From contig CM060848.1 of assembly GCA_030737835.1 (NCBI GenBank), positions 13,648,416 to 13,712,415 on the forward strand: DNA of 64,000 bases. The letters run 5' to 3'. The stretch's first letter is position 1. Every line of letters begins with the position of its first letter. Below are positions 43,201 to 51,718 of the stretch, piece after piece. The stretch comes from Acorus gramineus (Eukaryota > Streptophyta > Magnoliopsida > Acorales > Acoraceae). The notes below the pieces were generated by a model. That model was not told the origin of the DNA, ran no database searches, and worked only from the letters and a program-made list of their open reading frames with translations. The position numbers and the translations under genes are program-made.

Positions 43201-46200
43201 GGTTAGTTGGTTTACCACCTTCAGGTCTTAAGAGTTTTCTAATTTTGTAGTAAATGAAATCCTGGTCTTCTTTGTCTTTCGAGGGGTGTCATCTTAATAT
43301 GAATGCTCCTATCTTCCAAAAAAAAAAATTGACACTTAATTGACCAAGACACCCAAGTTAAAAAATGATAATGTGTCCCCCTACAACCTTACATCATATA
43401 TAGCAGATCAAAGAATTTTTTTATTGTAAATATTGACTATCTTTGTCTATTGTTGTACCTTATAAACATCTCTTGCTCACATAAAAACATCATCATCATA
43501 TAGGACTTACCCGAATGCACTACGCAAGAGGGCGCATTCGTTCTCCAAAAAGATAGGAGCTTCCATGCAACCCTTGGCCCATGAATGAAGGCAGAGCCGA
43601 ACACATGCATCATATGCGATAAAGGCAGGCCAAGGCCCTAGACAGCTGAAGTCAGTTCAGATGAAATAAATAAGCAACCATTGAAAAAAAGGTAGAATAG
43701 AATCTTGCATACATGTTTCCTATAAAATTTGGTTCACTGTTAAGGAGAAATGCCAGAAATCGCTGTCAAGTGAACTTCCACTCCCATGCACATACCTTGC
43801 ATGAAATGTGGGAATGCGGGCTGGTGGTTGTGAACTAGTTGATGGAACAGCTTCAGCACCAAATGAGGCACACCTACAAAGCGGGAAGAAGTTGTGATTG
43901 TCGATCAGATTTGTGTCAAAGACAAAACTTTGTTCACCATATACAATGATAATTTCTATGAAGGAAAGCTCTAGAGTCACCTGGGACTGCACAGACCTTG
44001 TGAACTGGCTAGCCTGCTGGTTTCCTGCATTCATATGTGCGCTTGGCTCCTTTTTCACAGGATTACCATTCGAAACTGCTGTCTGTGGTGTGTCACAAGT
44101 TGCAGATGCCGGAACTCGATCAACACCATGGTTTATTTCTTGAGTAAATCCATGAAATGGGGGAGCACTTGGGACATCTGGAAGCTTCTTCATAAAAAGA
44201 TCACGCAAGCCATCAAGTCAGCCAATCATAAATTCATTGCATTTATGTTCTTTGCATTATCAGGTATGATTCAATCATGCAACAGGATATTTTTTTAGTT
44301 TTGTAATAATGCATATCAGAAGTTGAGTTCTTTCAATACATACTTTGGATAAAATGTAATATTAAGCCATCAAACTCATCAAAGGGATACCAAGTAATGA
44401 AATCAACTAAGGTGTATAAAAAGTAATCAAACAATATGTGCTAGACATGTAATAACATATTCAACTAGAAATTATGTTACTAGTTTGCTGTAAAGAATGG
44501 ATAACATATTTTTCAATGGTTTAAATCAATCATATGAGTTCAATCGAACCACATAGTCCCATAAGAGGTCAACATGCTGGTGCTAGTTCAGTATCCTTTA
44601 TATCCTCTCAAACTTCCTCAATGTCCCCGTCTAGGTATCAACCTCCCTCCCCTCCCAATACCATTGATCTAGTTTAATCACCTTCTTGTACACATGAAGT
44701 CGATGAAAAATGTTATACACATTCTAGCTACCAAAGACAATGTTCTACACAAAGTCCATTGCTATAAGCAGATACCCTATAAATTGACTTTATAGAAGTC
44801 ATGTTGAACTAGAAATTACACAAAGGCTATTGTTGTATGCAAAACAAATGAAAAGCAAGATTTTGACTAATTTGTTGAACAAAAAAGTTAAAATTTTTAA
44901 TATAATTCTTTTAGTATCCAATCAGTATATTTAATTAACTAGAACACCTAGTATTGCTAATTTGCAATTATCATTCTATCTTACCTTCTTCTAATTCCAC
45001 AAAAATAGCTGAAATTTTGAATCATGAAACCCCTTTTGGGGTGAGGCATAACTGGATAAAAAGGGGGAATAAAGAGAAAAAAATTGTTTTGGGAGAATAA
45101 ACCTCGATAGCTCTGAATATATTCGATAATTATTTTAAGGGGTGGGTGTTGGAATTGTTTATCATCTATGTCAATTAATAAAAATGTCATTGTGTCATTT
45201 TAAAAAAATTATATCACTTAACACTTTCACACACATCCCAAAAACATTTCATATCTCTCACACTTATTCTCAAACACAAACAATTATGCAAAAGTATAAT
45301 TGTCAATAAAAAAAATCAATAACTCTTATCCATCTCTTATCAACCATTTATCCTCACTTTATCTGACGTGAACCAAACAACAAAAATGCCACTTTTGCAT
45401 TTCCCATTGAGAATAATAGAAAGGCAGCAAAACAAAAATTTGATTATTTTGCAATGATTATTATCTATCCCGGTACAGCTATCGAGGGCAAATTACTCTT
45501 TGTCACAACACAAACGAAGGGTAATAGACTGCTATCTCAAACAGCATTCAAGAAAAAACTAGGGTTCAATTTTTATTTTCTACTTCAATCAATATTCTTC
45601 CAAACCTTGGCACCTAATTAATGATACCTAAAGAACTTCTAATAGGTCGCACTAAAGAGGGGATATTAAATCGCAGTATTTTGCTTTGGAGGTTCCTAGG
45701 AAGTACCAATGCCCAAATATACAATAATCTTCACATAATATATGTGAACAATAAAATGTGAGATAAATATAATATAAAAAAAAAGCAAGGAGAGAGGTAA
45801 TGAACCAAGAAACTATTCCTTCCAAAGCAAAGTGCATAAATCAGTTAAAATCCATGGCTATAAACATAACCTGATTAAACAATAAACACACAAATACAAC
45901 CCCCAACCCAACCAAAAAGAAAAAGAAAAAAAAAACACTAACAGAGACCCACATCAGAAAAACCAATTCTAGCAAAAATCAAAACCAAGAAAAAGCCAAA
46001 CCTTTTTGTGGGCAGCCGCCAACGATGGAGCATTCGAATCACAGCTCTCCATATTATAGCTCCCGCCATTAAACCCCCTACCGCCAACACCCGAACTCAC
46101 CCCCGAATCCGACGACCCATCCTCGTCCATCTCCTCATCCAATTCATCAGAATATTCGCTCTCTCCAACCGGATACCTGAGCGGCCCCGTCCCGGGGGGC

Positions 46201-46656
46201 CGCCGCACCTCCGCCTGGCGCGCCACCTGCGGCCTAACAGCATACCCATTCTCCCTCGACGAGCTCAAGTCAGAGTACGAGTACTCACTCGAGTATTGCT
46301 GCCTCGGCATCCGCCGCTGCTGAGCGGAGTAGCGACCTTTAGGGACAACAGGGGAGGAGTCAAGGGAGTACCTGCCCCCGTCTTCGGAGCCCGTCGACCC
46401 CTCCCTGTCCGATCCGAAGTCGGCCTCCGACTCGGCATGGATCGTCCGGGGGACGACGTGCGCCGACGCCGGCAAGTGGCCGCTCCGGAACTTGCTCGTC
46501 GGCGGGAGGCCGTAACGGTCTAGCCTCTGCCGGGGACCCTACATTGTGCAAAAAATCAACAAAAAAATCCACAAAAATGGAATAAAATTGAGGATGTTCG
46601 GAGGGAACCTCGCGAGCCCATCGGAGGGCGTCGGGATCGAGACCTTCGGTGAACAT
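28240..46656 (-). CDS. Large conserved plant protein of unknown function (~1,200 aa)
   Basis: 22 exons, 5' to 3': 46656-46609, 46538-46002, 44187-43997, 43873-43796, 43645-43511, 42268-42150, 41923-41621, 41540-41453, 41333-41228, 41125-41018, 39104-38947, 38805-38688, 37939-37715, 37628-37438, 34362-34195, 34107-34002, 30072-29935, 29825-29661, 29585-29385, 29273-29079, 28988-28917 and 28392-28240. All phases agree, giving about 1,200 residues. From memory I associate the MFTEGLD..ALRW start with an uncharacterised Arabidopsis family (At4g24610/At5g65440), unverified. The first ~195 residues are Ser/acidic and look disordered (EYSDELDEEMDEDGSSDSG), followed by PSAPPF. The rest looks helical, including GGVDAKELFHLYIMLWIED and WYKASRVTVA. 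The C-terminal half vaguely recalls the MHD region of Munc13/DUF810 proteins; this is a guess. The exon 3 donor could instead be at 43980, but that choice breaks the frame. Several introns are packed with transposon remnants. Confidence 0.9.
31690..32030. repeat. Direct duplication of ~100 bp inside an intron
   Basis: Segment 31690-31797 and segment 31930-32027 share 'TTTCACCCCTA.TTTGACTCAACTTCC.AACCAAA.GCCTAAAACAACT' and the preceding 'CTTTAATGGAAA.GA' pattern. They are separated by about 130 bp of unrelated DNA. Part of the large gene's 3.9-kb intron. Origin unknown. Confidence 0.6.
32380..32407. repeat. GC-rich perfect-stem hairpin
   Basis: GGGGGGTGTTGGG is followed directly by its near-complement CCCAGCACCCCCC, with one G:T pair. 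It starts with a 'CAGGGGCAGAGACGG' word that resembles ends of hAT-type elements. No matching other end was found. In an otherwise AT-rich intron the block stands out. Confidence 0.55.
32621..32934. mobile_element. MITE with 'TAAGG..ATC..CAG' ends and internal 30-bp duplication
   Basis: The left end (TAAGGGTATCCTTAGAGCAT, then 'TATACCCAAAT') matches the complement of the right end (TAAGGCCATCTCCAGCCCTT, then 'TATACCCAAAT'). Near the left end a 30-bp unit, TACCCAAATG..CATTTACCCA, occurs twice in tandem (about 32653-32711). Non-coding, in a large-gene intron. Confidence 0.6.
33073..33298. repeat. (TG)n and (TA)n microsatellites
   Basis: A TG run at about 33073-33095 and two AT runs at about 33255-33298, the latter abutting the next repeat copy. 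Confidence 0.8.
33297..33617 (+). repeat. 'GCTAGGCGC' interspersed repeat, forward copy
   Basis: Opens CAATGTTCTAAAAGGTGCTAG and closes GGGAATTTTAGAACATCGA, so its ends are inverted repeats of about 12 bp. The body matches 26548-26912. It is the left half of an inverted pair with 33638-33940. Confidence 0.7.
33638..33940 (-). repeat. 'GCTAGGCGC' interspersed repeat, inverted copy
   Basis: The reverse complement reads CTAGTCGGAGGATTAATTTG, then the same AT-rich body, then 'CACTAAGCGTTGCG' and 'GGGATTTTTAGAACAGTG'. Its outer (right) end is shortened compared with the other copies. Only about 20 bp separate it from the forward copy. Confidence 0.65.
34480..35010 (-). pseudogene. Ty1/Copia gag remnant
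   Basis: On the minus strand the fragments FSMEKFDMKINFGL, then KKFEGDD, then VSEKYAMVLYTKLKSLYMTK followed by SLTSSMNLKKQLYMF, appear in the order expected for a Copia-type gag (UBN2-like) polyprotein. They are broken by several stops and frameshifts. This is long dead. It sits in a large-gene intron in the same orientation as that gene. Confidence 0.7.
35640..36240 (+). repeat. LTR-like segment with tandem ~119-bp duplication
   Basis: GCCTATAAATAGAGGTG (about 35870) looks like an LTR core promoter, followed about 45 bp later by AATAAAATTTATTTTATT, a polyadenylation-like signal. From about 35998 a unit of about 119 bp ('ATTCAAGGG.CTTCTTTTAAGAGG', then 'CGCTGCCGCTGC.TCATTGATCCATGCG', then 'TATGGGGAAATATGTCC') is repeated twice in tandem. 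The orientation appears to be plus, opposite to the neighbouring gag remnant, so they may be separate insertions. Boundaries are uncertain. Confidence 0.45.
38501..38527 (+). repeat. GGGGT short tandem repeat
   Basis: Four or five units of GGGGT/TGGGG in a large-gene intron. Confidence 0.7.
39430..40690 (+). pseudogene. LINE (non-LTR retrotransposon) reverse-transcriptase remnant
   Basis: Plus-strand fragments in three frames follow the order of the C-terminal half of a plant L1-type ORF2. They are VLSS/VQSxLPIFFLSLFKIP (39600-39650), KRKGGIGVLNLEDINKVFLP followed by KWLW (39760-39830), FVGRGDQAFFWKSIWCSDS (about 40000), then a zf-RVT-like region with LLFCQCDFAKRVWSWLA (40508-40555). Stops and frameshifts interrupt every frame. 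It is inserted antisense in a 1.9-kb intron of the large gene between the exons ending at 41018 and starting at 39104. Confidence 0.8.
40690..40880. repeat. Fragment related to the GTTCGAAC-rich element (possible)
   Basis: It contains ACTGTTCGAACAGACAGT (a palindrome), 'CCGCATGTTCGA' and 'GTCGCATATACCGTTCAAAC', words that also occur at 59985-60418. No clear termini. Confidence 0.35.
42386..42841 (+). other. Unexplained GC-richer block with open frames on both strands
   Basis: A 151-codon frame (MEFTYQKAG start) lies in the intron between large-gene exons 5 and 6. A 99-codon frame (MSDSNFGGGD start) overlaps it on the other strand at 42296-42595. Base composition near 42450-42600 is more balanced than the flanks. 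I recognise neither product. At 42730-42790 the minus strand shows 'ACCACCCTTTCTG' followed by A8, which looks like a retroelement 3' tail. Most likely a retroelement fragment, but this is unproven. Confidence 0.35.
45030..45521. mobile_element. MITE of the 9321-9875 family, inverted and diverged
   Basis: It reads as the complement of the 9321-9875 element. It contains 'CTTATCCATCTCTTATCAACCATTTATC', 'TGAACCAAACAACAAAAATG' and 'TATCTATCCCGGTACAGCTATCGAGGGC'. The ends (ACCCCTTTTGGGGTGAGGCATAA and CACAACACAAACGAAGGGT) are decayed inverted repeats. It is in intron 2 of the large gene. Confidence 0.65.
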
Positions 46657-47400
46657 TGTCGCCGTAGGACGAGAGGGAGGCCTTGTTTTGCGTCGACTAG
46701 GGTTTCGAATGGGTGTTTAATGCGTCAGAGATCGATCAGAGGAAACAAAAGAGAATTTCGGATCGATCGATCTTTCGATTTTTTGGTTTTCGCGTCGTGG
46801 TTTGAAATCCTGCGAAATGAGTGTCAGTGTGGGTTTTGTATGAACGAATATGTTGTCGTAATTAATCATTAAAAAAAGAGAAAAAAAAAAAATGAAGGTT
46901 ACGATGGAGGAATTGTGTACCGCAGATACATGTGACAATGGCGGCGAGGTTGAGGAGGGATTTTAAAAATTTTACAGTCACCGGGGGGTGAAACATAAAA
47001 CACCCATCCGTAACGGTCGAACGATGATGACGTGGTCGCATGGGGAGGTGGGGATAGTGGGGCCCATGACGCGCGGGGGTGAGGGGAAATGACGAGATTG
47101 CCCCTGAGGAGGCTTCAGAGTTAAGCAAGGAATAATCTTTGTTATTTTCACCCCCTTGAGGTTGAAGATGGGATGGTGTCTCGCAGGACATTGGACGGTG
47201 GGGTGATGGATTTAAGGATGGTGGGTGGTTGTATCGGCTGATGGTAATAACGGAAAGACTGATTTGCCCTCTTTGATTAGATCTTCCAACGTTCAGATAT
47301 TGGAGTGTGAGATTAATCAATTCAATCAAATTGTAGGAGAAAAAATAAAATTTTAAATAATATATATATGATGTCATTCTACGTAAACAAAGTTAATAAA
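46657..47400 (-). promoter_or_regulatory. Putative promoter and leader of the large gene
   Basis: DNA directly upstream of the minus-strand ATG at 46656. It is GC-richer than average to about 47260 and then AT-rich. No core element was placed. The role is inferred only from position. Confidence 0.25.
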
Positions 47401-49365
47401 CGAGAATGATGAGTATTATACGTGATACACTGTTCATCTCATATCTAGTATCTCCATTAGATTGGGATGAGTCAAATTAGGATAAGGCTGGGTAGGTTTT
47501 TTTATATAACTCATTTTATCATGATCTTTAACCACTTTATTATACCATCATTTTCTTAAACCTTGACTTTACCTACCCTGGCAACTTTTCTATATGTTTT
47601 TAATCACATTTCACTATCACTTTCCTACAATTAAGTTCCTACTTAATTACCTATATATCCATACAATTATTTTCATAATCTATTTACATATCCCAATTTT
47701 AATTCTAGCTTCACTCTTAAAATATTTGTGTTAGTATATCCCTTTACCCATTTTTTAATTTGAGTCTGCATGTGGTATTGAATTCAAGTTGTCATTGTTT
47801 CCTCATGTCCCTATAGGCTATTTTAGAGTTACTCATTATGGGGTGGCAAAAAATGAGGATAGCTTCAACTTTGAAGAAGAATTGTTGGTGTTGAAGGTAA
47901 CTGATTAAAATCAATGGAGGAGCTTAGGGAGGCAGATAATATTTTGGTTGATAGATTAGAGTTTTGAAGGAGACAATTCTATAGTGGTTGGTTATGTTTA
48001 GCTTTAATTAGGTTTTGTTAAATATGACAAATAAAGTGGTAAAAGTATGGCTGATGTGACATGGATGGAAACTTAATGGGTCAAATAAGATTTTCAAATA
48101 CCTAAAGGAATCAAGATTAATATTTTGTTTTCAAATTAGATGGTTTTTTTTTATCAGAATTGTCCATGTAAAAAAAAAAAAAAAAACATTATCTATAAAC
48201 GCCTTTAAATTGAACGCACATGATTTGAATATATAGATTCATTTCATTCAAATGTTCTTCTTAGTTAATGAACATATTCTGATATTTTTTCATTATGTGA
48301 GAGACCTTTTGTTGTTGACGAAATGGTTGGATGAGAAAGACATGTGATTACAACAAAACTGCAGGTTGAGGTGGATTAGAGTGTAAAGCATGAATTAGCA
48401 TGTTGGATCTGAGTGGACAGTATTTTAGACAATCACTCTGCACCATTGGATCAATTCGGTTAAGGTTAAATCACATCAGTTTTTATCATTTCTCAATGAA
48501 AGAGAACATGTGAAGTGACACCTTTCAATTCTGTAATAATAATACTGATTAGATCACACAAATCATGGATTATCAAGTGATCATTTGGATTTGCTTTAGC
48601 GGATTCTGCAATGAAAAAGTTAAATGCAGATCCAACCGGCTTTTGACAAACATGATGTTTTTTTGTATTTTAGGTGTTTTATTCAGTTAACATCCAGCAT
48701 TTAAAAATCTCTAAAAACAATGCTTTTTAAAAACACAATAGATTTTTAAAAAGTCAACGTGCTTAAGCTGACTACTGAGTAACCATGTTTTCTGATACAA
48801 CCATCAACAATTGGTTCACAGTAAGCTGATGTTAAACACACTCCAACAGAAAAATTATAATCCCACGGTTGCATGGTGAAACAGAGTATTATATCACCTC
48901 CTTTGGCTTTACATCAGTAGAGGTTCTAAAAAGGGTTGGTGTGACAAATATTCAGGTTGTTCCATATTTGTTGAACTGGTTTTAATGTTGTAGGTTGAAC
49001 TAACTAGCACCTACTTATGACTGGCATTTATCTCATGAATAACATCTGTTAATTATTAATGGTGTTAATGTCTGCATGTATTTTTAATGGAAAATGACAT
49101 CTCTGTTTCTTGTAAAGGTGTACTAGCTGGCTTGCTTGTGGGGATTGTTGCTTGTTTCATATGTAATATATACAATTCCAACTTCATTTAATCATAAAGT
49201 CAAATATCCTCACATTTGGCTTTGTTTCAGGTTGACTGTTTGGCTTATATAGAATCTGGTTTCTTTCATCATCATTTTAGGCACTTACCATGAATTGCTC
49301 CTTGTATGACAAGATGTTTGTATCTAGCTTTATCCATAGATCGTGTATTCCCATCCATCGTGGGT
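47401..49365. other. Intergenic stretch, no gene seen
   Basis: No exon-like sequence, RNA gene or clear repeat could be supported in this AT-rich stretch on either strand. Confidence 0.4.
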
Positions 49366-50724
49366 GAAGAATCGCGTTATTCGCCCCTAATAATTATACT
49401 GAGATAGAAAATTATCTGTGCAATGTTTTGTGAAATAGAAATGACTACATTCTCATATAAAAAAAAAACTATCCATGCTATTTTTTGTTTGGTTTTCTTT
49501 TTCGTTACTCTTATTGGAAAAAATAAAAATATTTTTTTGTTATTTGATTCACCATTGATAAATACCCTGTTTGGCTAAAGGAATAGAGGGGGAATAGGGG
49601 AGGAATAGAAGAGAATAAGGAAAAAAAGGTGTTTGGGTAGAGAGAATAAGGGGGTATAGCTATGCAGAATTAGAAGAGAATAAGCTGGTATTGGTATTCC
49701 AAGTCCCACCATGGATCTTCCACTGGTATAAGAAGACCCACCTATCAAATCATTTATCATCACATCAAATCACATGTCATCACCTCTTATACATCAATGA
49801 GACTCACACGTCAAATCAATTTTTTATACATTATTCACATTTTATTCCTCATGAACCAAACACTCCAACCTTTATTTTTACATTTCCCAATCCCCCCGTA
49901 TGGCGTGGAACATAAGGCAAGAATAATGATGAATAGATGAGAATAGCTAAAAAAAGTTGTTTGTTTTAATAAAATAAACCCCGATAGTTATGTCTGGATA
50001 AGCTAGGATAAGGCCTGATAACTATTCTAAGGAAATGTTGGAATTGCTTATCAAGGCTTATCTATCCCAATGGATAAAAATATCCTTCTCTGTCATTTTA
50101 AAAAATTTATCTCACCTAACAGACTCACACAGATTCCAAAAACTATCACATCTATCAAATCAATCATATATCTCACACTATTCCCAGGGGTATAATTGTC
50201 ATTTAAAAAATCATAAACTCTTATTCATCCCTTATCAACCATTTATCATCACTTTATCCAAGTGAACCAAACAACAAAAAAGTCATTTTTACGTTTCCCA
50301 ATGAAAATAACAAAAAAGACAACCAAACAAAAAGTTGTTTATTCAGCCTGGATTGTTATCTATCCCAGTATAGCTATCAGGAGCGAATAACCTAATGTCA
50401 CACCCCATACGGGGGGAATGAGAATAACCGAAAACACAACCAAACACAAAATCTCTTATTCCATTGATAAAGTCAATTCCTGGAATAGGTATAAACCCCA
50501 GAATAACTTATGCCTCTATCCAAACAGGCCCTAAGAATATATTTATTGACATGAATAAGTCCTAAAAAGGAATTTCAACCCACCTTAACATAGCTATCGA
50601 GGCTTATGCTAACTTATCAAGATATGACTATCATGGTTTATTCTTGCAAAACGAAAAACCTTTTTCCTTTTGCTTGTTCCTCCTCGTTCTTGGGGTTATT
50701 CAGCACCCCAAATAGAGGTTTAAT
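49366..50724. mobile_element. Nested MITE cluster (three elements)
   Basis: The outer pieces 49366-49560 ('CGTTATTCGCCCCTAATAATTATACT' onward) and 50535-50724 ('AACATAGCTATCGAGGCTTAT..' to GGGGTTATTCAGCACCCC) are the two ends of a 9321-9875-type element. Between them lies a 'CTGTTTGG' element (49565-50531; ends CCCTGTTTGGCTAAAGG and, complemented, GGGCCTGTTTGGATAGAGG). That element is itself split by an intact 525-bp element at 49892-50416. The outer element has also lost its middle compared with 9321-9875. Confidence 0.7.
49892..50416. mobile_element. Intact inner MITE with AAT target duplication
   Basis: The ends CCCCCCGTATGGCGTGGAAC and, complemented, CCCCCCGTATGGGGTGTGAC form terminal inverted repeats. 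AAT occurs on both sides (49889-49891 and 50417-50419). Removing the element and one AAT rejoins 'TTTCCCAATGAGAATAA', the uninterrupted wording expected from related copies. The body matches 9321-9875 in inverse orientation. It appears to be the youngest insertion in the nest. Confidence 0.8.
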
Positions 50725-50999
50725 GTGCATTTCTTTTAGCATCATCTTTGATATTTTTTCCCTTTATCAAAATGTTTGCTAATTTATTACTTGTCAAATT
50801 TTTTTATAAACTTAAACTAATATCACAGTAAGGTGACCTGCCCATCCTCTCACTCAACAATTCAACCATCTGTAGTTTTTCTGCTCTTGCCTCCTTGTGG
50901 ATAGAGGGTGACTAAGTTACTGACTTTGGGAGCAATTGAGTTTGATTTCAAATTGCTCCAGGTATAAATTTATATTTTTTTATTTTTATTATTTTTTAT
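50725..50999. other. Short intergenic stretch, no gene seen
   Basis: AT-rich DNA ending in an A/T-rich tract (50970-50999), which on the minus strand would be the tail of the SINE next to it. Confidence 0.4.
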
Positions 51000-51180
51000 A
51001 TCGGAGGGATCCTCTATAACTGATCTTAGGGTCAAGCTGGGAAGGCTACTTCCGTTTGTTTGTCCTGATCCCACGTAAAATTGCCAACAAACAGGTGGGA
51101 AAGTCAGTGTCAAGGCTCGAACCGAAGACATATCATTAACACGGATAAGCCTTGAACCGTTGTGCCATCGCCACTGGGGA
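51000..51180 (-). mobile_element. tRNA-derived SINE
   Basis: On the minus strand, TGGCACAACGG (51167-51157) matches the RNA polymerase III box A consensus exactly. GGTTCGAGCC (51123-51114) matches box B, with spacing like that of a tRNA gene. A tRNA-unrelated body follows to about 51001, then an A/T-rich tail (50999-50970). The total is about 180 bp. It does not fold as a complete tRNA, so it is a SINE and not a tRNA gene. Confidence 0.75.
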
Positions 51181-51583
51181 CAACTTATATCTAATACTCC
51201 AAGTCTATCATGGCAGCAAAACAGAATACACTAGCTGTACACCATAATACAGTTCTTAATAAAAATGGAACTAATTCTCATCAACCACACCAAAACATGC
51301 AGATCTTTTCTGTTCAAAAGGTATTGTCACCAAAGGTCATGCATATCCAGCCATATAAGCATCCAGTTTGAGTCAAGGTGTTCACGTTACTTTTTCGACA
51401 TTGTTTTCAAAAGCTGGACAAAGTTAATAAGTGTTACTGTTCCTTCACATGCAGGAATGTCTGAATGCACATTTACACAACATACTATTTCTTAGCATTA
51501 AAAATATCTTAAATCACAAAAAAAGAAGTAAAGAAGACTAACACAAAATGCCATGATCAAGTAACCAGCTCAAAAACTCTATT

Positions 51584-51589
51584 TTTATT
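51584..51589 (-). terminator. Possible polyadenylation signal of the isomerase gene
   Basis: AATAAA on the minus strand, about 130 bases past the stop codon at 51719. Confidence 0.35.
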
Positions 51590-51718
51590 CAACGATGCCC
51601 TCAAGCTAAGAGTTCATATAGAAATTCTTCAACAAATGATTATTCATGTATGGGGACCGCAGGAAGTTATCCAACTTCAAATAGAAACATCTGTTCTGTA
51701 GTACATAAGGAATAAAGG

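Noticed and set aside
46008-46523. 171-codon plus-strand frame, Arg/Pro-rich
   Set aside because: It is exactly antisense to exon 2 of the large minus-strand gene, whose reading is supported by flanking exons. It is a shadow of GC-rich coding sequence.
46862-47377. 171-codon minus-strand frame upstream of the large gene
   Set aside because: Lies in the promoter region, has low-complexity ends and matches nothing I recognise. The large gene's start at 46656 needs no upstream exon.
49691-49915. 74-codon plus-strand frame
   Set aside because: Lies wholly within a MITE and is broken in related copies at 20862 and 26119.
51100-51180. Possible tRNA gene on the minus strand
   Set aside because: Box A and box B are good but no acceptor stem or anticodon arm closes, and a longer body with an A/T tail follows. 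A SINE fits better.
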